A DNA stretch of 64,000 nucleotides from Ophiura sarsii (lineage: Eukaryota > Echinodermata > Ophiuroidea > Amphilepidida > Ophiuridae), in contig CM069453.1 in the NCBI GenBank assembly GCA_035610835.1, positions 71,674,682 through 71,738,681 of the forward strand, read 5' to 3'. This document shows positions 44,020 through 58,101 of the stretch, one piece after another. The translations under genes and the position numbers were made by a program. How positions within the stretch are numbered: position 1 is the first letter of the stretch; each line of letters begins with the position of its first letter. The notes below the pieces were generated by a model. That model saw nothing but the letters and a program-made list of their open reading frames with translations, had not been told where the DNA came from and ran no database searches.

Positions 44020-44259
44020 CAGGGGCAGATTTATGAAAGGTGGGGGGGGGGCGCAACCCCCTTATTTTTGACACGGCGCCTTTTTGACAGGGGGCTCCTG
44101 CCCCCTTTTTTTTGACAGGGCGAAAACTTTAAAAACGTGTAAAAACATGTAAAAAAAGCATGTAAAAACGTTAAAAACATGTCAAAACATGTAAAAAAGG
44201 GTGTAAAAAGACCCCCGCTTTGGCGCCCCCTCTTTCCAGAAATCCTGGATCCGCCCCTG
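44020..44259. mobile_element. 240-bp MITE with CAGGGGCRGAT ends
   Basis: The left end CAGGGGCAGATTTATGAAAG and the right end (read inward) CAGGGGCGGATCCAGGATTT form an imperfect TIR. The interior has G-rich and ACATGTAAAAAACGTTAAAA-like repeats and a TGGCGCCCCC / GGCGCC motif near both ends. TATTG occurs immediately outside both ends, suggesting a 5-bp duplication. Confidence 0.7.
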
Positions 44260-44917
44260 TATTGTAAGTATTGAAACGTAAACCATGTTATTTACTGTTC
44301 TATACAAAAATTCCTTCAAAATTCCAAAAAAAGATTGAAAAAAAAATCAAAAATCATACCTGTCTTTGTTGTGTGTGAGTGTGTCCATCATTTTCAACTA
44401 TATTTCAATGAAAAAGACGCGAGAAGCACTCGTTGGGATAGATAGTGACACGAATATCGAAACAATTCTTGCAAAAAGCTTATAATTTGGCTTCTGAAAA
44501 ATAACAACAAATCCAAAAATAACAAATAGTAAGGGCTCACTGATTTTTAAAAAAGTCCTGACGAGAAACACATTATTTTTGTTACTTGGCCTAAATCCTG
44601 AATTTGAAGAGGGTAGGGGTGTGTGACTGGGCATTCTCAAAACAGGGGCTTACCGAACTAACACATCCTAAATTGGGGGTCTTGGCGAACGGTCCAAGTT
44701 GAAATCATTTTCTGCCCAATTGGGTGTTTTTAAAGTAAATTAGGACAAATTGGGCTAAATTTACCAACATTGGGTGTATTTGGGGCAACTCGGCGCTAGA
44801 GTTTGGATTATACAGCTTGTGGGAACGACTTATCAGTGAAATGAGATGCTTTATGAGCGGCGACAGGTCGTGAAAAGGGGGGTCTTTTTCCCCGAACATA
44901 CCCATATGGCCAATATA
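44260..44917. other. Unassigned stretch
   Basis: AT-rich. The minus-strand open frames at 44398-44640 and 44705-44905 are not recognised. Confidence 0.4.
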
Positions 44918-45942
44918 CAGGGTGTCTCAAAAAAAACCGTGCACGTGTTTACCCAGCTTATTGACCGTGAACTTATAGAATTTGGTGTAACAATTGTATG
45001 CATAGTGACAGCCATAACGGATAGCTTTCATATTCCGTTTATTTCATCTGATTTGGATTGTTGAATCTTGAGATATGACCAATTAACTAAAGCTACCTAA
45101 AGTCGACGTTGTGCCACTTTACAGTTTGCAATGAATAGAAAGGGTTACTCCGGAGAGAGGGGTTGTTACCACCGGGGTTACCACCCCCTAAACAAATCTA
45201 ATCCGAAATGCAGAGTATGCTTATTTGGGTACCATGTTATAGCTAGAGGTTCCCTCTATCCATACATACTAAAACAAGTACAAACATCCCACGCATGACG
45301 TCACAATGACGTCACCAAACATGGCCGACCTCAAAATCCCGCCGTATTCAATGGACAGTAAAATATCATAGAAATCTTCGCCAAAAAAGTTCTAAACATC
45401 GGAATTTCACCCGAATTTTTGCATATAAGTGATGGAAATGGTGTTTCTAACATATGCTAAAATATTTCAGAAACATACAATAAAAATATTTTTCAAAATG
45501 GCGATTTAAAAAAATTTTGTAAGGTGGCAACCACCCCCTACAATCGGACTTTGACGGCTTACCCTACCCCCGGGTAAGGTGGCAGCCTCAATTTGTTTTC
45601 GTCAAAATGAGCGCAGGGAATGTAAAAGCGATCACCTAGACGCCCTAGGTCACTGTTTTTTGCGTTCTAGCGCAATCGGCGACCACCCTCCCTTAAGAGG
45701 ACGAAGGTTTTAATGCTTATCTTAAGCATTCTTTCCGTAAAAGTGGCACAACTTCGATTTTAGGTAGCTTTAGTTAATTGATCATATCTCAGGATTGACA
45801 AAACCAAATTAGATGAAATAAACGGCATATGAAAGCTAAGTGTTTGGTCTATCAATATGTATACAATTGTTACACCAAATTTTAGAAGTTCATGGTCAAT
45901 AAGTTGGGTAAACACGTGCACGGGTTTTTTTGAGACACCCTG
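44918..45942. mobile_element. 1,025-bp TA-flanked MITE with ~210-bp TIRs
   Basis: The left arm starts CAGGGTGTCTCAAAAAAAAC, followed by CGTGCACGTGTTTACCC. The right arm is its complement ending at 45942. TA lies outside both (44916-44917, 45943-45944). The arms agree over about 210 bp, ending near AAGTTGTGCCACTTT. The interior includes the CACCTAGACGCCCTAGGT palindrome and matches 5015-5295. No transposase frame, so it is a non-autonomous Tc1/mariner-type element by its ends. Confidence 0.92.
45296..45314. promoter_or_regulatory. Two perfect CRE octamers in tandem
   Basis: TGACGTCA occurs at 45296-45303 and 45307-45314, so the centres are 11 bp apart, about one helical turn. Both lie inside the MITE above. 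They match the CREB/ATF consensus. Function is not shown by sequence. Confidence 0.45.
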
Positions 45943-45944
45943 TA

Positions 45945-47330
45945 CAGGGCCTAAATCCCATTGTACAAACCAGATGACATGGTTTACGCAAATTATGCTA
46001 GATCATTGGATTGATCTCATATTTTCAGGATATCATAATAATTAATTGGGCTTTATTGGGACTAAATTGGTCATGGTCCAATGATTATAAGAAGTATTAC
46101 ACCGTCATGAAAAAGTGTCCTATTTATTTGATACACCCTGTAGGTGAGGTATCCAATATTTGCCTTCGATACCTTCAATTAATTTGAGCCATTTTTTTGT
46201 CAGTTCCCCAAACACCAAGATTCGGTCCTTCACGTCAAGGCACATACATGTATGTAGTATACCACTGATGAGTACACACGCCCACCTTCTGGAAAACAAC
46301 CCCTTTAATGTTGTAACAATATAAATACACCAACAATTACCTTAGATTCTAAGTTAGAATTGATTGATCATTCCGCAGTAATTCCTGCTTGCTTGATCTA
46401 CACCACTCTATACTAGTTCATCCCTCTTCAACTAAAGATATATTCAGATCAAGATCAAAATAATCACAGACAAGGCAATCTATAGAAGCCACTGAATGTG
46501 ATTGTGATTGTAAATAAATGTACACACTATTCGATACCTTTCCACCAGGCTTTCCACACACCACACCAGGGTCATGTTCAATGTTCAAATGCGCCCAAGT
46601 AAATTGATGCTACTTCATTATTTACGCCTAAAGTGTCCGGGTCAAGTGTTGACTTGCTGTATTAGTGTATTTTAAACAAGGATATACGACACATAAATAA
46701 ACGTAAAAAATAGCAACACGGAACCCAAACATTGCCCAAAGAGGGCAGTTAACATTATTTTTATACTATACCTGACAGAAGCTAAGAGCTAAGGATCATG
46801 TAAATTGTAAATTGTCAAAAAAGCCCAAACGGCCGTCTCAACAGCCGCGTTCAATATTTCAAACGGATAAGTAGAGTCATTTCCATGAGATCCGTGACCA
46901 GTTTTAGGATACCTTTTTTTCTTGATGGATTTGTCAAGATGGACTAATTCTAAGAAAAATGAGCTCCTATATACCTCCCAGAAGTGACGACAATCGTTTT
47001 TATAGCGTAAAATCCAAAATGGCCGCCATACAGGGGCCCGAAAATTCAAATGCCTCCAATTAAACTAAAAAGCATACCAAATTGTTCGACTGAGCACAAG
47101 GATTCCGAAAAGGTATAGTTTGCTAGTTAACGAGTTATCGGGTAAAACGTAAAAAGGTCGTTGACCTTTGCATATGTCAACATTTAAACGTGCCTAACGT
47201 AAATATGCCTAACAGCCGTGCAAAAATGACCAATCGGCCGTACCTTTCGTCCATTCTTTGTATTGGCGCGTCCGTTCTCCAAACAGACGAAACTTGAAAC
47301 GGCTTCGGATTGGTAGCATACAAATTCAAA
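45945..47330. other. Unassigned stretch with one transposon-end remnant
   Basis: TTGATACACCCTGTA near 46129-46142 resembles a single Tc1/mariner-type terminus without a partner. The minus-strand open frame at 46789-47049 is not recognised. The remainder is featureless up to the large minisatellite. Confidence 0.4.
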
Positions 47331-50300
47331 AAGCTCAGGTAGTTTATCAATGCTGCTATCAGGGGTAGCTCGGGTAGTTCATCAATACTGCTATCAGGGG
47401 TAGCCCAGGTAGTTTATTAATGCTGCTATCAGAGATAGCTCAGGTAGTTTATGCTGTTGTCAGGTGTAGCTCATGTAGTTTATCAATGCTGCTATCAGGG
47501 TAGCTCAGCAGTTTATCAATGCTGCTATCAGGTGTAACTCAGGTAGTTTATCAATGCTGCTATCAGGGGTAGCTTAGGTAGTTTATTAATGCTGCTTTCA
47601 GAGATAGCTCAGGTAGTTTATGCTGTTGTCAGGTGTAGCTCATGTAGTTTATCAATGCTGCTATCAGGGTAGCTCAGGTAGTTTATCAATGCTGCCATCA
47701 GGGTTAGCTCAGGTAATTATCAATGCTGCTATCAGGTGTAACTCAGGTAGTTTATCAATGCTGCTATCATGGGTAACTCAGATAATTTATCAATGCAACT
47801 ATCAGGGGTAGCTCAGGTAGTTTATCAATTATGCTATCAGGGGTAGCCAAGGTAATTTATAAAAAGTGCTATCCGGTGCAGCTCGGGTAGTTTATAAATT
47901 GTGCTATCAGGGGTAGCTTAGGTAGTTTATCAATGCTGCTATCAGGGGTAGCTTAGGTATATAGTTTATCAATGTTGCTATCAGGGGTAGCTCAGGTAGT
48001 TTATCAATTATGCTATCAGGGGTAGCCCAGGTAATTTATCAATGGTGCTATCCGGTGCAGCTCGGGTAGTTTATAAATTGTGCTGTATAAATGTTGCTAT
48101 CAGGGGTAGGTTAAGTAGTTTATCAATGCTGCTATCAGGGGTAGCTCATGCAGTTCATTAATGCTGCTATCAGGGGTAGCTCATGTAGTTTATCAATGCT
48201 GCTATCAGGGGTAGCTCAGGTAGTTTATCAATGCTGGTACCAGGGGTAGCACAGGTAGTTTATCAATGCTGCCATGAGGGGTAGCTCAGGTAGTTTATCA
48301 ATGCTGCTATCAGGGGTAGCTCAGGTAGTTTATCAATGCTGTCATCAGGGGTAGCTCAGGTAGTTTATCAATGCTGCTATCAGGGGTAGCTCATGTAGTT
48401 CACCAATGCTGCTATCAGGGGTAGCTCAGGTAGTTTATCAATGCTGTCATCAGGGGTAGCTCGGGTAGGTTATCAATGCTGCTATCAGGAGTAGCTCAAG
48501 TAGTTTATCAATGCTGCCATCAGGTGTAGCTCATGTAGTTTATCAATGATGCTATCAGTGGTAGCTCAGGTAGTTCATCAATGCTGCTATTTGGGGTAGC
48601 TCTGGTAGTTTATCAATGCTGCCATCAGAAGTAGCTTAGGTAGTTTATCAATGCTGCTATCTAGCCCAGGTAGTTTATCAATTCTGCCATCTAGGGTAGC
48701 CCAGGTAGTTTATCAATGCTGCTATCAGGGGTAGCTCATGTAGTTCATCAATGCTGCTATCAGGGGTAGCTCAGGTAGTTTATCAATGCTGCCATTAGGG
48801 GTAGCTCAGGTAGTGTATCAATGCTGCTATCAGGGGTAGCTCTGGTAGTTTATCAATGATGCCATGAGAGGTATCTTCGGTAGTTTATCAATGCTGCTAT
48901 CAGGGGTAGCTTAGGTAGTTTATCAATGCGGTTATTGGGAGTAGCTCAGGTAGTTTATCAATGTTACTTGCTATCATGGGTAACTCTGATAATTTACCAA
49001 TGCTACTGTCAAGGGTAGCTCAGGTAGTTGATCAATTATGCTATCAGGGGTAGTCCAGATAATTTATCAATGGTGCTATCCTGTGCAGCTCGGGAAGTTT
49101 ATAAATTGCGCTTTCAGTGGTAGCTTAGGGAGTTTATCAATGCTTCTATCAGGGGTAACTCAGGTAGTTTATCAATGTTGCTATCAGGGGTAGCTCAGGT
49201 AGTTTATCAATGCTGCTACCAGATGTAGCTCAGGTAGTTTATCAATGCTGTCATCAGGGGTAGCTCAGGTAGGTTATCAATGCTGCTACCAGGGGTAGCT
49301 CAGGCAGGCAGTTTATCAAAGCTGCTATCAGAGGTAGCTCAGGTAGTTTATTAATACTGCCATCAGGGGTAGCTCAGGTTGTTTATCAATTATGCTATCA
49401 GAGGTAGCTCAGGCAGTTTATCAATGCTGCTATCAAGGGTAGCTCAGGCAGTTTATCAATGCTGCAACCAGAGGTAGCCCAGGTAGTTTATCAATGCTGC
49501 CATCACTCAGGGGTAGCTCAGGTAGTTATCAATGTTGCTACTAGGGGTAGCTCAGGCAGTTTATCAATGCTGCTATCAGGGGTAGCTCAGGTAGTTAATC
49601 ACTGCTGCTATCAAGGGTAGCTAAAGTAGTTTATCAATGCTGTCATCAGGGGTAGCACAGGTAGTTTATCAATGATGCTATCTGTGGTAGCTCAGGTAGT
49701 TTATCAATGCTGCTATCAGGGGTAGCTTAGGTATTTTATCAATGCTGTTATCAGGGGTAGCTCAGGTAGTTTATCAATGTTGCTATCATGGGTAACTCAG
49801 ATAATTTATCAATGCAACTATCAGGGTAGCTCAGGTAGTTTATCAATTATGCTATCAGGGGTAGCCAAGGTAATTTATAAAAAGTGCTATCCGGTGCAGC
49901 TCGGGTAGTTTATATATTGTGCTATCAGGGGTAGCTTAGGTAGTTTATCAATGCTGCTATCAGGGGTAGCTTAGGTATATAGTTTATCAATGTTGCTATC
50001 AGGGGTAGCTCAGGTAGTTTATCAATTATGCTATCAGGGGTAGCCCAGGTAATTTATCAATGGTGCTATCCGGTGCAGCTCAGTTAGTTTATAAATGCTG
50101 CCATCAGGGGTAGCTCAGTTAGTTTATCAATGCTGCTATCAGAGGTAGCTCAGGTAGTTTATTAATACTGCCATCAGGGGTAGCTCAGGTTGTTTATCAA
50201 TTATGCTATCAGAGGTAGCCCAGATAATTTATCAATGGTGCTATCCGGTGAAGCTCAGGCAGTTAATCAATGTTGCTATCAGGGGTAGCTCTGGTAGTTT

Positions 50301-53300
50301 ATCAATGCTGCCATCAGGGGTAGCTTAGGTAGTTTATCAATGCTGTTATCGGGAGTAGCTCAGGTAGTTCATCAATGTTACTTGCTATCATGGGTAACAC
50401 TGATAATTTACCAATGCTACTGTCAAGGGTAGCTCAGGTAGTTGATCAATTATGCTATCAGGGGTAGTCCAGATAATTTATCAATGGTGCTATCCGGTGC
50501 AGCTCGAGTAGTTTATAAATTGCGCTTTCGGTGGTAGCTTAGGGAGTTTATCAATGCTTCTATCAGGGGTAACTCAGGTAGTTCATCAATATTGCTATCA
50601 GGGGTAACTCAGGTAGTTTATCAATGCTACTACCAGATGTAGCCCCAGGTAGTTTATCAATGCTGCCATCAAGGGTAGCTCAGGTAGTTATCAATGTTGC
50701 TCCCAGAGGTAGCTCAGGCAGTTTATTAATGCTGCTATCAAGGGTAGCTCAGGTAGTTTATCAATGCTGCAAACAGAGATAGCCCAGGTAGTTTATCAAT
50801 GCTGCCATCAGGGGTAGCTCAGGTAGTTCATCAATATTGCTATCAGGGGTAACTCAGGTAGTTTATCAATGCTACTACCAGATGTAGCCCCAGGTAGTTT
50901 ATCAATGCTGCCATCAGGGGTAGCTCAGGTAGTTATCAATGTTGCTACCAGGGGTAGCTCAGGCAGCTTATCAATGCTGCTATCAGGGGTAGCTCAGGTA
51001 GTTAATCACTGCTGCTATCAGGGGTAGCTAAAGTAGTTTATCAATGCTGTCATCAGGGGTAGCACAGGTAGTTTATCAATGATGCTATCAGTGGCAGCTC
51101 AGGTAGTGTATCAATGCTGCTATCAGGGGTAGCTTAGGTAGTTTATCAATGCTGTTATCCGGGGTAGCTCAGGTAGTTTATCAATGTTGCTATCATGGGT
51201 AACTCAGATAATTTATCAATGCAACTATCAGGGGTAGCTCAGGTAGTTGATCAATTATGCTATCAGGGGTAGCCAAGGTAATTTATCAAAAGTGCTATCC
51301 GGTGCAGCTCGGGTAGTTTATAAATTGTGCTATCATGGGTAGCTTAGGTAGTTTATCAATGCTGCTATCAGGGGTAGCTTAGGTAGTTTATCAATACTGC
51401 TATCAGGGGTAGCTCAGGTAGTTTATCAATTATGCTATCAGGGGTAGCCCAGGTAATTTATCAATGGTGCTATCCGGTGCAGCTCAGTTAGTTTATAAAT
51501 GCTGCCATCAGGGGTAGCTCAGGTTGTTTATCAATTATGCTATCAGAGGTAGCCCAGATAATTTATCAATGGTGCTATCCGGTGAAGCTCGGGTAGTTTA
51601 TAAATTGTGCTATCAGGGGTAGCTTAGGTAGTTATCAATGCTGCTATCAGGGATAGCTGAGGCAGTTAATCAATGTTGCTATCAGGGGTAGCTCTGGTAG
51701 TTTATCAATGCTGCCATCAGAGGTAGCTTCGGTAGTTTATCAATGCTGCTATCAGGGGGAGCTTAGGTAGTTTATCAATACTGTTATCGGGAGTAGCTCA
51801 GGTAGTTCATCAATGTTACTTGCTATCATGGGTAACACTGATAATTTACCAATGCTACTGTCAAGGGTAGCTCAGGTAGTTGATCAATTATGCTATCAGG
51901 GGTAGTCCAGATAATTTATCAATGGTGCTATCCGGTGCAGCTCGAGTAGTTTATAAATTGCGCTTTCGGTGGTAGCTTAAAGAGTTTATCAATGTTTCTA
52001 TCAGGGGTAACTCAGGTAGTTCATCAATGTTGCTATCAGGGGTAACTCAGGTAGTTTATCAATGCTACTACCAGATGTAGCCCCAGGTAGTTTATCAATG
52101 CTGCCATCAAGGGTAGCTCAGGTAGTTATCAATGTTGCTACCAGAGGTAGCTCAGGCAGTTTATCAATGCTGCTATCAAGGGTAGCTCAGGTAGTTTATC
52201 AATGCTGCAACCAGAGGTAGCCCAGGTAGTTTATCAATGCTGCCATCAGGGGTAGCTCAGGTAGTTATCAATGTTGCTACCAGGGGTAGCTCAGGCAGCT
52301 TATCAATGCTGCTATCAGGGGTAGCTCAGGTAGTTAATCACTGCTGCTATCAGGGGTAGCTCAAGTAGTTTATCAATGCTGTCATCAGGGGTAGCTCAGG
52401 TAGTTTATCAATGATGCTATCAGTGGTAGATCAGGTAGGTCATCAATGATGCTATCAGTGGTAGCTCAGGTAGTTCATCAATGCTGCAATCATCAGGGGT
52501 AGCTCTGGTAGTTTATCAATGCTGCCATCGGAGGTAGCTTGGGTAGTTTATCAATGCTGCTATCAGGGGTAGCTCAGGTAGTTTATCAATTATGCTATCA
52601 GGGGTAGCCCAGGTAATTTATCAATGGTGCTTTCCGGTGCAGCTCAGTTAGTTTATCAATGCTGCCATCAAGGCAGTTTATCAATGCTGCTATCAAGGGT
52701 AGCTCAGGTAGTTTATCAATGCTGCAACCAGAGGTAGCCCAGGTAGTTTATCAATGCTGCCATCAGGGGTAGCTCAGGTAGTTATCAATGTTGCTATCAG
52801 GGGTAGCTCAGGCAGCTTATCAATGCTGCTATCAGGGGTAGCTCAGGTAGTTAATCACTGCTGCTATCAGGGGTAGCTAAAGTAGTTTATCAATGCTGTC
52901 ATCAGGGGTAGCTCAGGCAGCTTATCAATGCTGCTATCAGTGGTAGCTCAGGTAGTTTATCAATGCTGCTATCAGGGGTAGCTTAGGTAGTTTATCAATG
53001 CTGTTATCAGGGGTAGCTCAGGTAGTTTATCAATGTTGCTATCATGGGTAACTCAGATAATTTATCAATGCAACTATCAGGGGTAGCTCAGGTAGTTTAT
53101 CAAAAGTGCTATCCGGTGCAGCTCGGATAGTTTATAAATTGTGCTATCAGGGGTAGCTTAAGTAGTTTATCAATGCTGCTATCAGGGGTAGCTTAGGTAG
53201 TTTATCAATGCTGCTATCAGTGGCAGCTCAGGTAGTTTATCAATGCTGCTATCAGGGGTAGCTTAGGTAGTTTATCAATGCTGTTATCCGGGGTAGCTCA

Positions 53301-56300
53301 GGTAGTTTATCAATGTTGCTATCATGGGTAACTCAGATAATTTATCAATGCAACTATCAGGGGTAGCTCAGGTAGTTTATCAATTATGCTATCAGGGGTA
53401 GCCAAGGTATTTTATCAAAAGTGCTATCCGGTGCAGCTCGGGTAGATTATAAATTGTGCTATCAGGGGTAGCTTAAAGTAGTTTATCAATGCTGCTATCA
53501 GGGGTAGCTTAGGTAGTTTATCAATGCTGCTATCAGGGGTAGCTCAGGTAGTTTATCAATTATGCTATCAGGTGTAGCCCAGGTAATTTATCAATGGTGC
53601 TATCCGGTGCAGCTCAGTTAGTTTATAAATGCTGCCATCAGGGGTAGCTCAGTTAGTTTATCAATGCTGCTATCAGAGGTAGCTCAGGTAGATTATTAAT
53701 ACTGCCATCAGGGGTAGCTCAGGTTGTTTATCAATTATGCTATCAGAGGTAGCCCAGATAATTTATCAATGGTGCTATCCGGTGAAGCTCGGGTAGTTTA
53801 TAAATTGTGCTATCAGGGGTAGCTTAGGTAGTTATCAATGCTGCTATCAGGGATAGCCCAGGCAGTTAATTAATGTTGCTATCAGGGGTAGCTCTGGTAG
53901 TTTATCAATGCTGCCATCAGAGGTAGCTTCGGTAGTTTATCAATGCTGCTATCAGGGGTAGCTTAGGTAGTTTATCAATGCTGTTATCGGGAGTAGCTCT
54001 GGTAGTTCATCAATGTTACTTGCTATCATGGGTAACACTGATAATTTACCAATGCTACTGTCAAGGGTAGCTCGGGTAGTTGATCAATTATGCTATCAGG
54101 GGTAGTCCAGATAATTTATCAATGGTGCTATCCGGTGCAGCTCGAGTAGTTTATAAATTGCGCTTTCGGTGGTAGCTTAGGGAGTTTATCAATACTTCCA
54201 TCAGGGGTAACTCAGGTAGTTCATCAATGTTGCTATCAGGGGTAACTCAGGTAGTTTATCAATGCTACTACCAGATGTAGCCCCAGGTAGTTTATCAATG
54301 CCGTCATCAAGGGTAGCTCAGGTAGTTATCAATGTTGCTACCAGAGGTAGCTCAGGCAGTTTATCAATGCTGCTATCAAGGGTAGCTCAGGTAGTTTATC
54401 AATGCTGCAACCAGAGGTAGCCCAGGTAGTTTATCAATGCTGCCATCAGGGGTAGCTCAGTTAGTTAATCACTGCTGCTATCAGGGGTAGCTCAGTTAGT
54501 TAATCACTGCTGCTATCAGTTTATCAATGCTGCTATCAAGGGTAGCTCATGTAGTTATCAATGTTGCTACCAGGGGTAGCTCAGGCGGCTTATCAATGCT
54601 GCTATCAGGGGTAGCTCAGTTAGTTAATCACTGCTGCTATCAGGGGTAGCTAAAGTAGTTTATCAATGCTGTCATCAGGGGTAGCACAGGTAGTTTATCA
54701 ATGATGCTATCAGTGGTAGATCAGGTAGTTTATCAATGCTGCTATCAGGGGTAGCTTAGGTAGTTTATCAATGCTGTTATCAGGGGTAGCTCAGGTAGTT
54801 TATCAATGCTGCAACCAGAGGTAGCCCAGGTAGTTTATCAATGCTGCCATCAGGGGTAGCTCAGTTAGTTAATCACTGCTGCTATCAGGGGTAGCTCAGT
54901 TAGTTAATCACTGCTGCTATCAGTTTATCAATGCTGCTATCAAGGGTAGCTCATGTAGTTATCAATGTTGCTACCAGGGGTAGCTCAGGCAGCTTATCAA
55001 TGCTGCTATCAGGGGTAGCTCAGTTAGTTAATCACTGCTGCTATCAGGGGTAGCTAAAGTAGTTTATCAATGCTGTCATCAGGGGTAGCACAGGTAGTTT
55101 ATCAATGATGCTATCAGTGGTAGATCAGGTAGTTTATCAATGCTGCTATCAGGGGTAGCTTAGGTAGTTTATCAATGCTGTTATCAGGGGTAGCTCAGGT
55201 AGTTTATCAATGTTGCTATCATGGGTAACTCAGATAATTTATCAATGCAACTATCAGGGGTAGCTCAGGTAGTTTATCAATTATGCTATCAGGGGTAGTC
55301 AAGGTAATTTATCAAAAGTGCTATCCGGTGCAGCTCGGGTAGTTTATAAATTGTGCTATCATGGGTAGCTTAGGTAGTTTATCAATGCTGCTATCAGGGG
55401 TAGCTCAGTTAGTTTATCAATGCTGCTATCAGAGGTAGCTAAGGTAGTTTATTAATACTGCCATCAGGGGTAGCTCAGGTTGTTTATCAATTATGCTATC
55501 AGAGGTAGCCCAGATAATTTATCAATGGTGCTATCCGGTGCAGCTCGAGTAGTTTATAAATTGCGCTTTCGGTGGTAGCTTAGGGAGTTTATCAATGCTT
55601 CTATCAGGGGTAACTCAAGTAGTTCAACAATGTTGCTATCAGGGGTAACTCAGGTAGTTTATCAATGCTACTTTGCGCTTTCAGGGTTAGGTTAGGGAGT
55701 TTATCAATGCTTCTATCAAGGGTAGCTCAGGTAGTTTATCAATGTTGCTATCAGGGGTAGCTCAGGTAGTTCATCAATGCTGCTACCAGATGTAGCCCAG
55801 GTAGTTTATCAATGCTGCCATCAGGGGTAGCTCAGGTAGTTATCAATGTTGCTACCAGGGGTAGCGCAGTTAGTAGCTCAGGGGTAGCTCAGGCAGTTCA
55901 TCAATGCTGCTATCAAGGGTAGCTCAGGTAGTTTATCAATGCTGCAACCAGAGGTAGCCCAGGTAGTTTATCAATGCTGCCATCAGGGGTTTGCTCAGGT
56001 AGTTATCAATGTTGCTATCAGGGGTAGCTCAAGTAGTTTATCAATGCTGCTATCAGGGGTAGCTCAGGTAGTTTATCAATGCTGCCATTAGGGGTAGCTC
56101 AGGTAGTTTGTCAATATTGCTATCAGGAGTAGCGCAGGTAATTTTTCAATGCTGGTACCAGGGGTAGCCCAGGTAGTTTATCAATGCTGCCATCAGGGGT
56201 AGCTCAGATAGTTTATCAATATTGCTATCAGGAGTAGCTCAGGTAATTTTTCAATGCTGGTACCAGAGGTAGCCCAGATAGTGTATCAATGCTGCCACCA

Positions 56301-57135
56301 GGGGTAGCTCAAGGTATTTTATCAATGCTGCTATCAGGAGTAGCTCAAGTAGTTAATCAATGCTGCTATCAAGGGTAGCTCAGGTAATTTATCAATGCTG
56401 CAACCAGAGGTAGCCAAGGTAGTTTATCAATGCTGCCATCAGGGGTAGCTCAGATAGTTTATCAATATTGCTATCAGGAGTAGCTCAGGTAATTTTTCAA
56501 TGCTGGTACCAGAGGTAGCCCAGATAGTGTATCAATGCTGCCACCAGGGGTAGCTCAAGGTATTTTATCAATGCTGCTATCAGGAGTAGCTCAAGTAGTT
56601 AATCAATGCTGCTATCAAGGGTAGCTCAGGTAATTTATCAATGCTGCAACCAGAGGTAGCCAAGGTAGTTTATCAATGCTGCCATCAGGGGTAGCTCAGG
56701 TAGTTATCAATGTTGCTATCAGGGGTAGCTCAAGTAGTTTATCAATGCTGCTATCAGGGGTAGCTCATGTAGGGGTAGCTCAGGTAGTTTGTCAATATTT
56801 GCTATCAGGAGTAGCACAGGTAATTTTTCAATGCTGGTACCAGGGGTAGCCCAGGTAGTTTATCAATGCTGCCATCAGGAGTAGCTCAGGTAGTTTATCA
56901 ATTCTGCCATCCAGGGTAGCCCAGCTAGTTTATTAATGCTGATATCAAGGGTAGCTCAGGTAGTTTATCAATTATGCTATCAGGGGTAGCCCAGATAATT
57001 TATCAATGGTGCTATCCGGTGCAGCTCGGGTAGTTTATAAATTGCGCTTTCAGGGGTAGCTTATGGAGTTTATCAATGCTTCTATCAAGGGTAGCTCAGG
57101 TAGTTATCAATGTTGCTACCAGGGGTAGCTCAGGT
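47331..57135. repeat. 36-bp minisatellite, main block (~270 units)
   Basis: The consensus unit is GGTAGCTCAGGTAGTTTATC followed by AATGCTGCTATCAGGG. Common variants are TGCCATC, TTATGCTATC, GGTGCTATCCGGTGCAGCTC, TTGCGCTTTCGGTGG, CAACTATC and ACTACCAGATGTAGCC. The variants recur in blocks: the series around ATGTTACTTGCTATCATGGG appears at 48961, 50375, 51813 and 54013. This shows kilobase-scale internal duplications of 1.4-2.2 kb. Some units have one- to several-base deletions. No coding frame survives, despite a period divisible by three. Confidence 0.97.
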
Positions 57136-58101
57136 AGTGTAGTCTGGTACGGTAGATTTAAGGCCTTATCGTGACATTTTTGATACAGCTCTGTAAATTG
57201 GTACGTATATTATTTCGGCTGTACCACACAATTTAGCAAGGGGTGCCAAAAATTGTGACCACGCGATGACGTAATTTTCGTGAAAACGTCAAAATTGCGG
57301 TTCCTATATACCCCCTTTCAATCTTTCGTCCGTATAAATCAATAAGAATCATCAATCTTGTTGTGTGTAGTCTCATATTAAAGCTAACAAAATTTTCTAT
57401 CGCACAGTACCCATGTTTAGAGGTTTACATGAATTTAACATACTTTATTTACTATACCAATAACATAAAAAACATAAAATAAATTAAATTTATTTCACCG
57501 AAACGGCGTTTTCCTTAAATTTATCTTGACCCGATAAAGCATTATAAATGAGATCATCCAAATATTTATCCAGATACTATATAAAAATTGTGTGAAAAAA
57601 TGAACGATCTACGTCTTATGGTTCAAGAGCTATAACATTTTAAATTTGATTAATGCGAACACAAATTAAGCAAAAATGTGACGCATGACGACTACTAGTA
57701 TCTTCCTTCTTTTTGTAAACACATTTATTGTAAATACATTTAACAATGCGCATTTATCTAATATATTATTATTAATGTACGTTGTTGTTATATTCACATC
57801 AGAAGCTCTTGTTAATTCAGATTATGACCCAACATCTACACATTACTGCTCAAGGCTCATTTCATGCCAAGGGAATTAGTATCTTTCAATTTCAAACCAT
57901 GTTCAAAAACCGGGTACATGTAGGGAACCCATTATGATAGAATCAGATCTTCCATCAAGTAAATACTCTCTGCCTGACAGTTTATACTACTGTGCCCGCA
58001 GTGTCTTGCAAAGTTTCCAATGCTGCTGTTCCTTAGCATGCTAAGGTAACCCTAACTGAAGTGGAATATCAACTACGTATGGCAAAGGCCGATGAGACCA
58101 A

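Noticed and set aside
46125..46142. Complete second mariner-type element beside 44918-45942
   Set aside because: Only one CCCTGTA-type end was found. No inverted partner at a plausible distance.
46789..47049. 86-codon minus-strand open frame as a host exon
   Set aside because: No domain, splice context or homologous copy recognised. Length is within chance expectation for this much sequence.
47620..47811. 63-codon open frame in the 36-bp array
   Set aside because: Repeat-derived. The frame is quickly lost in neighbouring units, so there is no sign of selection for coding.
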